NCBI RefSeq assembly: GCF_018320785.1
Contig: NC_054885.1
Span: 12,770,421-12,834,420 of the forward strand
Direction: 5' to 3'
Source: Cheilinus undulatus
Lineage: Eukaryota > Chordata > Actinopteri > Labriformes > Labridae
DNA: 64,000 bases
The position numbers and the translations under genes are program-made. The notes below the pieces were generated by a model. The model searched no databases, had not been told where the DNA came from, and worked only from the letters and a program-made list of their open reading frames with translations. Position 1 is the stretch's first letter. Each line of letters begins with the position of its first letter. Positions 12,115 through 25,010 of this stretch are shown here, in pieces.

Positions 12115-12222
12115 TAGCTTGGACAACCCTGCTCTAAAAAGTTGGCCCTGCAAACCTGAGGACAATATCAGTTTTTTAAATCTAATTTGTAGAAGAAAGG
12201 GTCTGTTTTCAAATTAAGCAAA

Positions 12223-12414
12223 CAGTGATGACATTTTCCTTGCCAAAATGTAAAGTTTACCCAGTAATCATACAGCATTGCCCGTCAAAAAGACTGAAGT
12301 AAGCAATACATGCAGCCTGCAAGCCTCATGTTCTAATGAAGGCCAAATCAAATGTTGCATTTTAGAACCAGTGACTGTAGATAATGAAGCCCATTACAAA
12401 TAAATCAGGTGCCA
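12223..12414. repeat. Second copy of the 180/192-bp direct duplication
   Basis: This copy is longer than the first because of several 1-4 base insertions (for example 'aaagttta' and 'gtaagcaat' against shorter forms). It lies about 290 bp downstream and outside the putative hAT element that contains the first copy. Confidence 0.85.
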
Positions 12415-12593
12415 ACATTATATCCTTAACATCTGAGTTCAAGATTTTCCCTTTTTTGGAATCCCACAAACCTTTGTGTTTTGGCATTGTCTCCATTCTG
12501 AGGCTGTTTGTTAGCGCCAGTGTTGTGTTTATCGTTATGTAGTATCTCACTGCATTCCTGTTGGTTGGTTAGTCGACGGTATGGTTTTTGACA

Positions 12594-12735
12594 CTAGCTA
12601 TGTTTACATGGACCACTTGTAATTGGAATAATGCCTGATCCGAATAAAAACACTTCATATAAACACTTCATTCGGAATAAAACCCTCCGATTTAGCTCAT
12701 TCCGAAAGAAATTTCATTCAGATTGAGAGGGGTGG
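12594..12735. repeat. Probable MITE fragment with 'tttacatgga / cggaataa' words
   Basis: The motif 'gtttacatggaccact' and repeated 'ccgaataaa', 'cggaataaaa' and 'attccgaaag' resemble a dispersed fish MITE end. The opposite end was not found, so only a fragment is claimed. Confidence 0.35.
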
Positions 12736-15700
12736 TAAAAATGGTCTGTTGCTGAGAAAGCTTTTTACTCGAAACTTTAAAAGAGCACCAAATTGTTGAT
12801 CCAATATTTCGCGTGAGTAGGAGTTGACAAAACAAGGGAGTGCTAGCAGTTTATTTACAACAAAGGTAAAAAAGAATTTCTTCCTCTACTGCAAATTTTC
12901 AGTAGATTTGACAGGTGGGACGATGCACCGTTTTAGAGCTACGACCAAAGATATCACCACATCTGGGCATCTTCTGTCTGGGACAGCCCAAGATCGCACA
13001 GTGTATACCGGGCTTAAGACCTATCCCCTTGTTTTGCACGTCCATGTCTAAGGGTAGTGTGTCTCAGGTCTTGCTAGAACAGGCTATGCTGAAGTGCTGA
13101 GCAGCGATGTGTCGTTGGTTGATGAGCCAGTACAAAGAGCCAGCTTTTTACATAAACGTTAATATGGGGCCACAATTTACAAAAGATAAAGATAATTATA
13201 TGATATTTTCATTTATTAGAAGAATTAAGCACAATTGGAGTACAACTGCATCACAAATCTCACTAATAGGTCATGACATTGTTAAATTTGGCAGACCAAA
13301 CATAGAAACCCAAATGACAGGCTCCTCTTGCTGGGCTGAGCCAAATGACCCAGATCACTAGAAAGAGATGGACTTCCCATCACTAGTGATGAGGGCACAA
13401 GGCCCTTTAAATGAAGATTTTCCATTGGTACACTCACATCTTAGCGTTACGGGATATTCTGACAACAATCTGAGACCATAATATAATTTCGTTTTAGTGC
13501 ATTATGGTCATTTTATTCAGAACAAGTATTTTCTAAATCACTTGTGTAACTGACCAGTATTTTTATGGTGTGTTTACACAATACTGTCACTGACTACAGT
13601 AGGATCCCATTTTGTAAGGGGTGGCTCACCACTTCCCCTTGTAACTCTGTTTTAAGGGGCAAGAGGTCAAAGCAAGGGATAGGAAATGCAATAGAGGCAA
13701 CCACTATAATACAAAACAGTACAAGGAAATATCATTTTGTTGTGATATATATTAAGGCCTTGTTGTTGGAAAAGTGACACACAAACATTGCTTTACTAAG
13801 CTGTTTGCACAGTGAGGCCTTCAAATGCAAAGGTGAAAGGGTGTGAAATCTCAGTCCAAGGTCAGAGTACTTCCATGTCAGTACTACTGAGCCTCTACTG
13901 AAGCCCTCGGCCATACAGAAAATAAACATGAGGTAAATACAGCAACAGCAGCTAAACAATTCACCTGACTGAACCTTTGTACCAGCTGGATGTGGCCCCA
14001 TGTTGGCTTCCACTCGTCAGAAAAAAAAAAGAAAAAAACACAGTGTTTTTGCCAAAGGGCACAGGGCTTTTGCAGCTCAATTACAGTCATTTTCAGGAGC
14101 TCCATAACTATCTCTACCTTTACAGGACAGGTCCAAACCCTGAACTTCCACTTGTTGCGCTCATGAGTATCACTCAGTTTAAAAAGTGGTCTATTTAGAC
14201 AACCAGTACTCAAAGTAATGTTCATTATACACACTATCCAAGTGGCTGTATAAACTAGAGTCTGAGTTAAAAGGAACTTCTGTAGGTGGCTCTGTTTTGC
14301 AGAGCATCCCAGCTGCAAAGTCCAGGTTTTACTGCCACTAAAAGTGATAACACACACATACACACTGTTATGACACATGAGAGGAGACTTCCAGGGATAG
14401 TATTTAAAGCACTTGGCAAGTAGAAACTCCCTCTGAAGTGTGTTGACAACCACTTAACCAGAGACCTCTTGCTTACACACATAAATACATGAACACACAT
14501 ATGGACAAAGCCCTGCAAACCTCAGCCGACTGATTCGTAAGAACTTTCCGCTCTTAATTCAGCCCTAAATTAAGAAAAATCTGCCATGCTGTTCATTTTT
14601 ACACATAAATAAGCTGGGCTTGCCTGACACAATGACTCACCAGGTCTTGCTACATAAAGACGCATATACACACATTGTGAACTTAAGAGGCACTCCCTCG
14701 CAGGCCGGATTAAATATTTCCCAGCCAATCCCTGTTTACACCATTACAGCGTCATCGCAGTGAAACAATCCTCTCAGCTGTCCAAATCTCTGTTAACAGT
14801 GGTCACCTGGAACCATTTTTTTCTCATCCTAAAAAAAAAAAAAGCAACTTGAACAGACAATTTAGGCAATCAGGCTTACAAAGGTCAGACAAGGTTTGAG
14901 ATTTGACTCTTAACAATGAGATTTAAGGCTTGTAACTCAATAAGTGGGCCCAGGCGACCTTTGATCATCTCAAACACACTTCCTTCTAGCATACAGCAGA
15001 GTAGGCAGAGTTCAAATTCACACTGAAGACTTTACTTTTTCAATCTTTATCAGAACTGAAACATTGCTGAGCTAAAATATGTTGATTTAAGAGTCACAAT
15101 CTGCAGTTTTAGAAGAAAATAACAAATGCATGGTAATCTCTCCATGCAATAAAACAAGTGCTGCACCATCACTTTGGTGTGTGGACAATGATAAACCATA
15201 TATGTCCATTGAGCCAGCTTAACTGCATGAATGATGACAAGGAAGAGAAGAAGACACATGTAGATAGAGGCATAACGGAGAAAGAGAGGAAGAGGAAGTG
15301 GCAAAGAAAAGAAGTATCTGCATGTGTCTGTGGCTGATTTTAAACTTTTAAATGGCTAAAATCTCTCAGCCACATTTTCAACATACATGAATGAATGGAG
15401 GAGACAAAAATGAATAGCTGAGGAAGAATAAAAATTCATTTTGCAAAAGGTCAGTCATATGCAGCTTTAGGCAAACAAATAGGTATTAAACTAGCATGCA
15501 AGGCTCCCTTAAAATGTTATCCAGGCTCACATTTTAGCATTTTTTTTTTTGCTATTATTCAAAAGGTATATTTTCCAAGGTAAATTGGCAAATTCTCTTT
15601 TACTATCTACAGCTGTTGCACTGCATTAAAAATTAAAATCTGATTATGCTAACAAATCCCATCTTCTCCTGAAATGACACACCTTCTTCAAACTCTCAGG

Positions 15701-16240
15701 CAGAGACAGTGAAAGCACATTCAGCAGCAACAAAGCAGGACTGCTTGATCAATAAATGACCAGCAAACAGTATAGGGAAGATGTGGCCTACATCAATGGT
15801 CATTTCCCAGCTTATGACAGGGCAGCTACACCACCATGTGTGTATTTGTGTCATGTGTTTGACCCAGTGATGCAGAGACTGAAGGCCCCACTAAGCTTGC
15901 AGCTGGTTTTTAACAGTAACATCAACAACCCCTCCACCCAGCCTGAAGTGTCAAATATGTCAGGTTGATCAGCAAAACGTGAAAAGAAGATACCGTTTGA
16001 TTTAAGTCTTTGGCTTATGCAGCTTCACAAGGAGGAGTCCCATGTGCTTAGCCCTCAATTATGATAAATTCACCTTCTTGGAGCAGGTGCAGGGGAAATA
16101 TTTTCACACTTATGGAGGTTATACTTCACTCAGCCTGTATATAATACAGAATATCAAGAGATTAGGCTTATTAGGCCTCACTACATCAATCCCTTCCCTT
16201 TTATTTTCTCCAATCCTTTGCTATTATCGCCTCCCTCTCT
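12736..16240. other. Region upstream of actb; no gene recognised
   Basis: Reading frames here (for example 13884-14453 on the minus strand and 13107-13361 on the + strand) show no conserved domain and look like chance frames. The last 250 bases become CT-rich and then GC-rich as the actb promoter is approached. Confidence 0.45.
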
Positions 16241-16289
16241 CTCTCTCCCTCAAATCGCGAGCGCCTAGTGCAGCACAGTGTGCACGCGA

Positions 16290-16410
16290 CGTGCCCCAGT
16301 GCATGACGCTGGACCAATCAGAGCGCACAATTCCGAAAGTTTACCTTTTATGGCTAGAGCCGGGCAACTGACGCAGTATAAAAAACATGCGCCCACAGCT
16401 AACGGATTCA
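16290..16410 (+). promoter_or_regulatory. actb: actb proximal promoter
   Basis: The elements lie in the expected vertebrate beta-actin order: CCAAT box at 16314-16318, CArG box CCTTTTATGG at 16344-16353, and TATA box (tataaaaaa) at 16377-16385. An initiator-like TCACTCT places the likely transcription start at about 16410, 33 bases after the start of the TATA box. SRF at the CArG box explains serum- and MRTF-responsive expression in other vertebrates. The exact start site is inferred. Confidence 0.9.
16344..16353 (+). promoter_or_regulatory. actb: Promoter CArG box (SRF site)
   Basis: CCTTTTATGG fits the CC(A/T)6GG consensus exactly. It lies about 66 bp upstream of the inferred start. Confidence 0.9.
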
Positions 16411-16496
16411 CTCTGAGCACCGTAACACGCAGCTTGTGCGGGATATCATTTGCCTGAAACCGGTTCCCTTAAAGCGAAAAGCCCCCCCACCCAAAG
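16410..16496 (+). other. actb: actb exon 1, non-coding
   Basis: The 5' end is inferred from the TATA and initiator spacing. The 3' end is a clear donor, ccaaag|gtaaga. It contains no ATG start used for the protein, in keeping with the vertebrate cytoplasmic actin plan in which translation starts in exon 2. The following intron is 1488 bp. Confidence 0.85.
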
Positions 16497-17778
16497 GTAA
16501 GAGACAGAAACATTTACAAGCAGTCTTCTTATTTGGAATAGTATTCATCAAGTAAACAAAGTTTTAATTTGCTTTTTTGAATGCAGCCCTTTGTAAAGTG
16601 TCATTTTGAGTGCGAAAGATGGCAGTGACCACGAGGGTCTTTGTCCTGTCATTCACTAACGGTTCTGCTTATGTTCCTTAATGTATGAAGTAAATAAGTG
16701 TATTATGGTAGACATTAATTGCATTTTGCACGTTTTGTAAAGTATGATTGTACAGCGGAGATGGATGGAGACCGCTAAACTTCCGACTGACAGGTGCTTT
16801 TACTGTACCGCTATTCGGCTTATGATAAATATCATGAGGCAACCGGCCTACCCAAACCGGTTTTTCAACATGTGGTTGGGGAAAAAAAATGTGAGTCTGT
16901 TCAGTGCTGGCTTACGTGTCTTCCTTGGCAGGGTAGTTTGAAGAAGCTTTTGAGTTGGGGTCGTCTGGATACCGGCTGCTCCCTTTGTGCGCCCAATGCG
17001 GCGGGGTGTGACCTACTTTTGCATATTAGCCTAGCCACATTATGCTAACGCCGCCATTGAGCTTTGCAACAGTTGCAATTTTTATCTTTTTTATTTTATT
17101 ATTATTATTTTTTTTTTCATTTGTGTTCTTAACCTTGTAATACCATAATTGAACATGATAATTTCCATTAAGGATTTCCTGTAAGTGGGGAAATGCAGAT
17201 CACACAGGGCCTGCAAAATGTTAAATTGGATAACGGTTTTGTTCAGTGCACCTGTCTTACTATGATTTTTGAGACTTGCGGTTTTGCACATGAAGTAAAG
17301 GGGAAATTGCCAATGACTAATTATCTCCTCTTAGAAAAGGCGTGGCCTCCAGGAAACGGAGCATCAGTGAAGGACTTGTGACCATTCATGAGTCGACAAG
17401 AAATTCATTACGCAACTTAATTTATTACTCTGATGAGCCAATGTCCGGTTTTAATGGCAGACCTTAGAGTTTATTAAAATTAACGTACGCCATGAATGTG
17501 GCTGTGCGTTATTGGGGCAAGGGGCAATGAATGAAGCAGCCGAAGCTGATAATGACGCAGTGATATTGAAGAGAAGATTTCTGCAGGGTTTAAAACTAGT
17601 ATGATTTGAAATTAAGGGGAGGGTGCAGCTGAGAAAGTGGACTGTAGTGAGCTGAAGGGAGTGGTCGCGCGCTGCCGTGTCAGATAATGTCGAATATTCT
17701 TTTTCTTGATGTGCTGTGTCGCTCTGGCCACGCGCCATGGCGCCGGTAGTCTCAAAGCTGCTCAAAACCGAACCATGT

Positions 17779-17788
17779 CCTTATATGG
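17779..17788 (+). promoter_or_regulatory. actb: Intron 1 CArG box of actb
   Basis: CCTTATATGG is a perfect SRF consensus, 206 bp upstream of exon 2, set within a GC-richer block from about 17640 to 17900. Vertebrate beta-actin genes are known to carry an intronic CArG enhancer at this place. The core is identical to the distal box at 1556-1565. Confidence 0.88.
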
Positions 17789-17943
17789 TAATAACAGAAT
17801 GCAGCGCCACTTCCTTTTGTCTGGCTAGGTCGGAATGTGGGGCACTAGCTCCACCCAGCGGCCAATCTCGTGCATTGCCGCTAGTTGGTCAACAGGAAGT
17901 GAGAGTTCAAAGTATTATGCGGTCGCTGTGAAAGCGGATGTGA

Positions 17944-20080
<2,137 letters not shown>

Positions 20081-20365
20081 ACAGACTGTTCCTTCTCCCC
20101 TTCCCCGACCAAACGCCCAACAACTTATGCTCTGTGCAAAACAACCACACACCACACATTTCTCATACACACTCAGGCGCAGAGCCTAGATGACCAACTC
20201 ATTGGCATGGCTTCAGTTATTTTTGGCGCTTGACTCAGGATTTTAAAAAACTGGAACAATGAAGGAGACAGTAATGTTTTTGGCTAGGTATTAAAAAAGC
20301 ACCCCAGGGTTCTGCAGTTGCATCTGGGGACTTAAAAAATGTACATTTTGTTTTTTCTTTGAGTC

Positions 20366-20434
20366 ATTCCAAATGTTTGTTAACTGCATTGTTCAGACAC
20401 ATGATTCCAAATGTTAACTGCATTGTTCAGACAC
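20366..20434 (+). repeat. actb: Tandem duplication inside the conserved actb 3' UTR block
   Basis: Copy 1 at 20366-20400 and copy 2 at 20404-20434 share 'attccaaatgtt' and 'aactgcattgttcagacac'. Copy 2 lacks four bases (ttgt type) in the middle. As I remember it, zebrafish actb has a single copy at this place. Confidence 0.85.
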
Positions 20435-20718
20435 GTATTCGCCTCTGTGAAGGCTGCCCAGTGGTTGGCGCATACTTAAACATGGTTGTAGTATCGCTTG
20501 TATGTAAATTATGTCTGGGTTTTTTGTACTTTCAGCCTTAAAAATATCTTGGTCCTGTTAATTTTTTTGTTTTTGTTATGCAAAACCCAATCGTGACCTC
20601 TTCTTCCCCCTGTTGGAGGTTTCATCCCCGGGGTGGTGGGGCAAGGGGTCTCGACGTGATGGGGTAACATGGGGTGCCAGACCGGTGGGGCCAACCTGTA
20701 CACTGACTAAACAATCCC

Positions 20719-20724
20719 AATAAA
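20719..20724 (+). terminator. actb: actb polyadenylation signal AATAAA
   Basis: A canonical AATAAA within 'cccaataaagtgcacatgtg' is the conserved end of vertebrate beta-actin mRNAs. A GT-rich stretch follows at about 20755-20780. Cleavage is expected near 20738-20750. Confidence 0.93.
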
Positions 20725-20749
20725 GTGCACATGTGTTCCGACATGATAT

Positions 20750-21925
20750 TGACTCTTGTCTTGCTTGCAATGTGTGTGAATACAACTGTGTTGATCCTAA
20801 ATGCTGAGGGAAATCTTTGCTGTTTTAACAAAATAACCACTTTGACTTGAATGTTGATGACAAAGATGGGTTCATGAAGGCAACATATTCCCTTTGGCAT
20901 AAATTGATTGTCATAAGGGTTGGTAAATCACTGACTTTACAGCATAAAAAGCTCTATACTGAGCCTTGTAAAGTTACTGGCAAATGACAAATTAGATACA
21001 TCATACAGCTCCCCTTTAGGTTAGCTTCTTTTTCAGTGCTTCTTTTTCTTGAGTTTTGAGCTATTTAGAAAGAAGGAAATTGTTTAAAGACAACATTCAG
21101 GAAAGGTGCCACATGCCAGATTCAAACATCTGTACATGGAGTATGTGAGAAGGCTACTGGTACCCCTTTAAGGCTACTTTAATAAAAGTAAGCATTTAGA
21201 TATCATGAAACATAAAGTAAATTTTCTAAAATTAACCAGTAGATTTTATTTGGCATGTTAACTGACTTTGAAATCTATTTGAAGTATCTTTACCATGAAA
21301 AATGTTTGATAACAGTGCTATTCTGACAGTAATAATGATGTGAAATGTTTCAACATTTGATCATATAAGATTATAAATGTTTTTTGAGTTCTTAGTACAT
21401 AACGTAAATTTTCAGTATTCCAGTCAGAACAAGTAGATTATGCAGATTTTATAAACAGCGTGCAGTAAAGCAGACATATGACCTTTTTGCCTCACTTGCT
21501 TACGTCTTCTCAAGTCATGATACACCCCCAGCAATGTAAATAATCTGGATTAATACTGTTGGACAAAGTATGACATAACATTTAACTTTTAACCCAAAAT
21601 GGGCCTGTTCACCACAAGAGTTCAGGTGAAGACAGTCCCAAAAATGTCTTGAATATTGAGCTCTAAGTCTTTGCTATAGTGGGAAATCAACTGTAAGTAC
21701 AACTGCCTCTGTACCCAGTGTTATGGACTGTAGATAATATCATATGAAGGAACTGCTTGATAGAAATTCATTCATAAAGTAGCATGTGTTGTGTTTGAAT
21801 CTTACCATAATGGCCAAAGCTTTTTAGCAGTGAGTCTTTAGTGTGGTGATACAACATCCCTGAGTATTAGGAACACAGACTTAATTTCAGTCACTGCAAC
21901 AATAGAGGTTCCAGGGGCAATAGTG
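20750..21925. other. Region downstream of actb; no gene recognised
   Basis: AT-rich intergenic sequence with no long frame or recognisable repeat. Confidence 0.45.
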
Positions 21926-21930
21926 GTTTC

Positions 21931-22076
21931 CAGAGGCTGTGGGCCTCAAGGTGGGCAGCCTAGGTTCAAGTCAAGCCTGTGGCTCCTTTCCCATATGTCA
22001 CTGCCCACTCTCTCTCTCTGGTATCAAACTCTATCTTCTGTGCTGCCTGTCCAATAAAAGCATAAAGTCCACCTTA
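21931..22076 (+). mobile_element. tRNA-derived SINE relic, plus strand
   Basis: The sequence has a B-box-like 'aggttcaagtc', then 'gtggctcctttccc', a (CT)n stretch, 'tatcaaactctatcttctgt', 'gcctgtccaataaaagcata' and an AAAGTCC end. This matches the layout of a common teleost SINE with a tRNA head and the body 'gcggctcctttcc...gactctatc...gtctaataaaggc'. It is diverged and its head is degenerate. Related copies lie at 34513-34669 and 54721-54813. Confidence 0.7.
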
Positions 22077-22079
22077 AAG

Positions 22080-23769
22080 AACTGAGGTTCCACTGTACCA
22101 CTCCCTGTTGCAGATACAAACAATGTAATCAAACAAAATCATAGAATTTATTTGATTTTTGTCAGACAATAGTCATGGATTTGGAGTGAGTGTAACCAGC
22201 ATTGGCTGTTTGTCAGGGCCCATGGTGATCACTGCTCTACAGCTATACTTTAAACCTAGGAGTCATTTCAGATTCCTTAAACTTGCTAAGTACAAGTGAA
22301 GTGTGCTTTATTTGTACAATCAGAATCTGTGTTGATGCAGTTGCTGCCAGTTGTCTATAAGAAAACGTTAAAGGATAAAAGCATTTTAAGGTAAGCAGTG
22401 ATGCAAAGGAAGGCAGATGACCTGAACAAGTAGAGTGACACAGAGGCCAACTAGTGCGGTATTTTAGACGAGGACAGCGACAATGAATTAGACAAGAAAA
22501 ACAAGATTTAGACAATGACACGGATCATGATTTGACTGCAGACCAGTGAGGCAAGAATCAGTATGTAAGAGACATGTTTGAAGTGGAGGATGTTGATGAC
22601 TTTGATTTGGTTCATTGATGATTTTGCTAAATGTTAATGAACTTTCAAAGACAGAGATTTAGAGTGAAAGACAAGCTGTCATATGTTTTTTGTTTCATGT
22701 CATGGTCAGCTATAAAGACTGAGAAATAAGGACTTTTTGTACATGTGTAATATCGGTACAGTTTTTCCAAAACCCTCTGATTTATATTTTTTCCCAAACA
22801 ATACTTAGGTTCTAGAGGGTGTTGATTTAGGCAGTGTTAGGTCAGCTGATCAGCTGTAACATTATCATCTCAGCACAGGCTCAGAAGATGGACCCCTCTG
22901 AGGTCATTCAGTCTCCCATGGTGATAAGGAGAGAGATTAGATCAGCCACTTACTGTCAAAAAAGACTTTCTGTGAAACCTCTCTGGGTGTCTCATTATGA
23001 TGTCATGTCCGATCATGCAGTCCTCGTGGGATCATGAGATCATGGGTTGTTTATCAGTAGGAAATGCTTTGATGAGGAGGATGGATAGCCAAGCATGTTA
23101 ATATTTAACTATTATGACAGTAATAACTTCCTACTGAAGAAAAATAAATATTTGCTTGCTTGGACTGAAGAAACTGCATAGGAAAACTTTTTAGAGAAAT
23201 GGATTTAAACTCTGTTTATCTGAGGCCAGGGTCAAACCTGAAGGCTTTGTTTGACTTGTCACATTTTTGCTAAAACACTGTAATCACAAGGTGAGCGTTT
23301 TTACTGTAGTTTCACAATTCAGACAGAAGGTGGCAGTAAAGGTCAATTTTCATTCTTACTCAGGAAAGGGCGTTCTGACAAGCATAATTGAGGCCAGCAT
23401 TGGTGGTTGATAAATCCAGTTTTAATGTAACAAATGGTTTAGATGTGTCAGATTTGTGAAGCATTAAGAGACATTTAACTGGAGGGACCTTGAATCCATC
23501 TATTATACAATCTGTAGTCTGGACTTGTGTTTTTATGTTGGGATACCAGTACTGATTTTCCTGTGATAAAGGGTAGATTTTGAAAGATACTGAGAAAATT
23601 ACTGAAATTAAGGCATCATCATAAGAAATGCTGCTTTGTTGTCCCAATATATTGAGAGTATATTTAACAAACAAGTGAAATTCATGTAGGAAAGTAAAAC
23701 TTTGCTTATTTAGCATCTTTATAAACACTCTGCGACAAAGTGCTTCACTGATAAATAATATCAAGCATC
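22080..23769. other. No gene recognised
   Basis: Chance frames only, for example 22243-22521 and 23360-23764 on the minus strand, without any recognisable domain. The dinucleotide content is ordinary. Confidence 0.4.
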
Positions 23770-23962
23770 ATCCCATGTCTGGAAGGTCCAGTCACTGGTT
23801 AATCAATATTCCTGACTACCATTACACCATGAAAACAAAAGAACACTCCAAGCAACTAAATGAAAAGATTACTGAAAAGTATAAGTCAAAGGATGGGTAC
23901 AAAAAATTCCAAGGCAATGGACATCTCCCAGAGTACAGTTAAATCTATAATCAAGGAGTAGA
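23770..23962 (+). pseudogene. Tc1-family transposase N-terminal fragment
   Basis: From 23841 the translation reads EHSKQLNEKITEKYKSKDGY, the start of a well-known fish Tc1-family transposase DNA-binding domain. The frame breaks after about 30 residues, although the nucleotide sequence still shows the 'catctcccagagtacagtta' segment. The upstream 'attcctgactaccattacac' also fits the element. The rest of the element is lost. Confidence 0.7.
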
Positions 23963-24339
23963 GTAGGGGCATACCAAAGGATTTTGGGCCCCCAGAAAGA
24001 ATGTTAAACAGGCCCCCCTTAACCAGCTAGCCAAGCAACAAATGTTGCATTATTTTTTACAAATATCTATGCTTTTTTGTGTAGTTTTGAATCATAATTT
24101 CCCAATTTATGAGGAACAATTTTTACTATGGCTAAATTAGATTTACTTGCATTATTTCACAACAATGGACAACACCATTTGGACATTTTTAAGGGAGGAG
24201 CAGCCCCTGTATACCTGTTCAACTGCTCATTTCCACTAATATCTAATCACATAGTCGCAACCAGCACATTTAGGCTTGTAGACATTGTCAAGACTATGTG
24301 TTAAAGTTCAAACTGAGCATCAAAATAGGGAGGAAAAAT

Positions 24340-25010
24340 GATTTAGGTGACTTTGAACTTGGTATGACAGTTGGTACCAGACAGGCTAGTCAGAGTATTT
24401 CACAAACTGGCCATCTACATCTCTAGGGTTTACAGAAATAGAAAGAAAATGTCCAGTTAGCAGCAGTTCTCTGGGCCAACAGGAGAATCACCAGACTGGT
24501 TCAAGCTGATAGGACAACAACAGTAACTCAAATAACCACTTGTTACAACCGATGTCTGCAAAAACAAAAACAAAACAAACAAACAAAAAACAAAACAAAA
24601 AAAAAAACCCTGAATGCACAACACATCAACCTTTTAAGCCGTAGATGGGCCACACTAGCAGTGACCACACCAGGTGCAGCCACTAACAGAAAGCTGAGGC
24701 TACAGTTCACACGGGTTTACCAAAGCTGGACAATAGATGGATGGAAAAGCATTGCCTGGTTTGATGAGTTGGTTTCTACAGTAGCATTCCAATGGTAGGG
24801 TCAGTATTTAGCGTAAACAACATGAGAGCCTGCCAGAACACTAACAACCAAGTCAGTTAAATTCACCGTTCTGTTGCATGGTTTGAACCACTTGTGATCA
24901 TCTTGACCATGTTTACATGCCTAACAGGATCAGTTGCTTGCATATGATTGATTGATTGATACGATATTAGCCTAAATGAGCATTTAAACAGGTGCAGCTT
25001 ATAAAGTTTT
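24340..25010 (+). pseudogene. Second Tc1-family transposon relic with decayed transposase
   Basis: The + strand translation in shifting frames shows FELGMTVGTRQASQSIS and RRITRLVQADRTTTVTQITT, then a stretch corresponding to 'RKLRLQFTRVYQSWTI' and the catalytic-core region, broken by stops, frameshifts and an A-rich insertion at about 24559-24609. The 3' part ends with 'gagcatttaaacaggtgcag' near 24978, like the right end of the family. It belongs to a different Tc1 lineage from the copies at 3120 and 50371. Confidence 0.75.

Larger units (their letters stand above)
10105..12131. mobile_element. Probable hAT-type non-autonomous element, about 2 kb
   Basis: The left end is 'caggggcctccaaaag' and the right end is 'cttggacaaccctg', whose reverse complement begins 'cagggttgtccaag'. 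These are imperfect inverted ends of the common CAGGGGTGTCCAAA type. The flanks ttctaaaa (10097-10104) and ctctaaaa (12132-12139) match at 7 of 8 bases, as expected for an 8-bp hAT target duplication. The interior has no transposase and contains a LINE insertion at 10308-10806. Poly-A runs lie at about 10141-10162 and 11620-11639. Confidence 0.5.
20081..20745 (+). other. actb: actb 3' UTR
   Basis: The sequence follows the conserved teleost actb 3' UTR: 'cattggcatggcttcagtta' and 'tggcgcttgactcagga' near 20201-20240, 'tcattccaaatgtttgttaa' near 20364, 'gaaggctgcccag' near 20449, and 'ccaacctgtacactgac' just before the polyA signal. An 'agactgttcc' string right after the stop resembles the start of the mRNA-localisation zipcode seen in chick and fish. 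It also holds a local tandem duplication and a run of G-tracts, described separately. Confidence 0.92.

Noticed and set aside
13884..14453. Minus-strand frame of 189 codons
   Set aside because: The translation has no recognisable family, a phenylalanine run from a poly-T tract, and overlapping frames on both strands. Treated as chance.
1641..16240. fscn1 or another ACTB neighbour upstream of actb
   Set aside because: Mammalian synteny suggests FSCN1 on the opposite strand, but no fascin-like reading frame is visible in this window.
21931..22076. A genuine tRNA gene at the SINE head
   Set aside because: Only a B-box-like string is present; the cloverleaf and A box are degenerate, and the body is that of a SINE.
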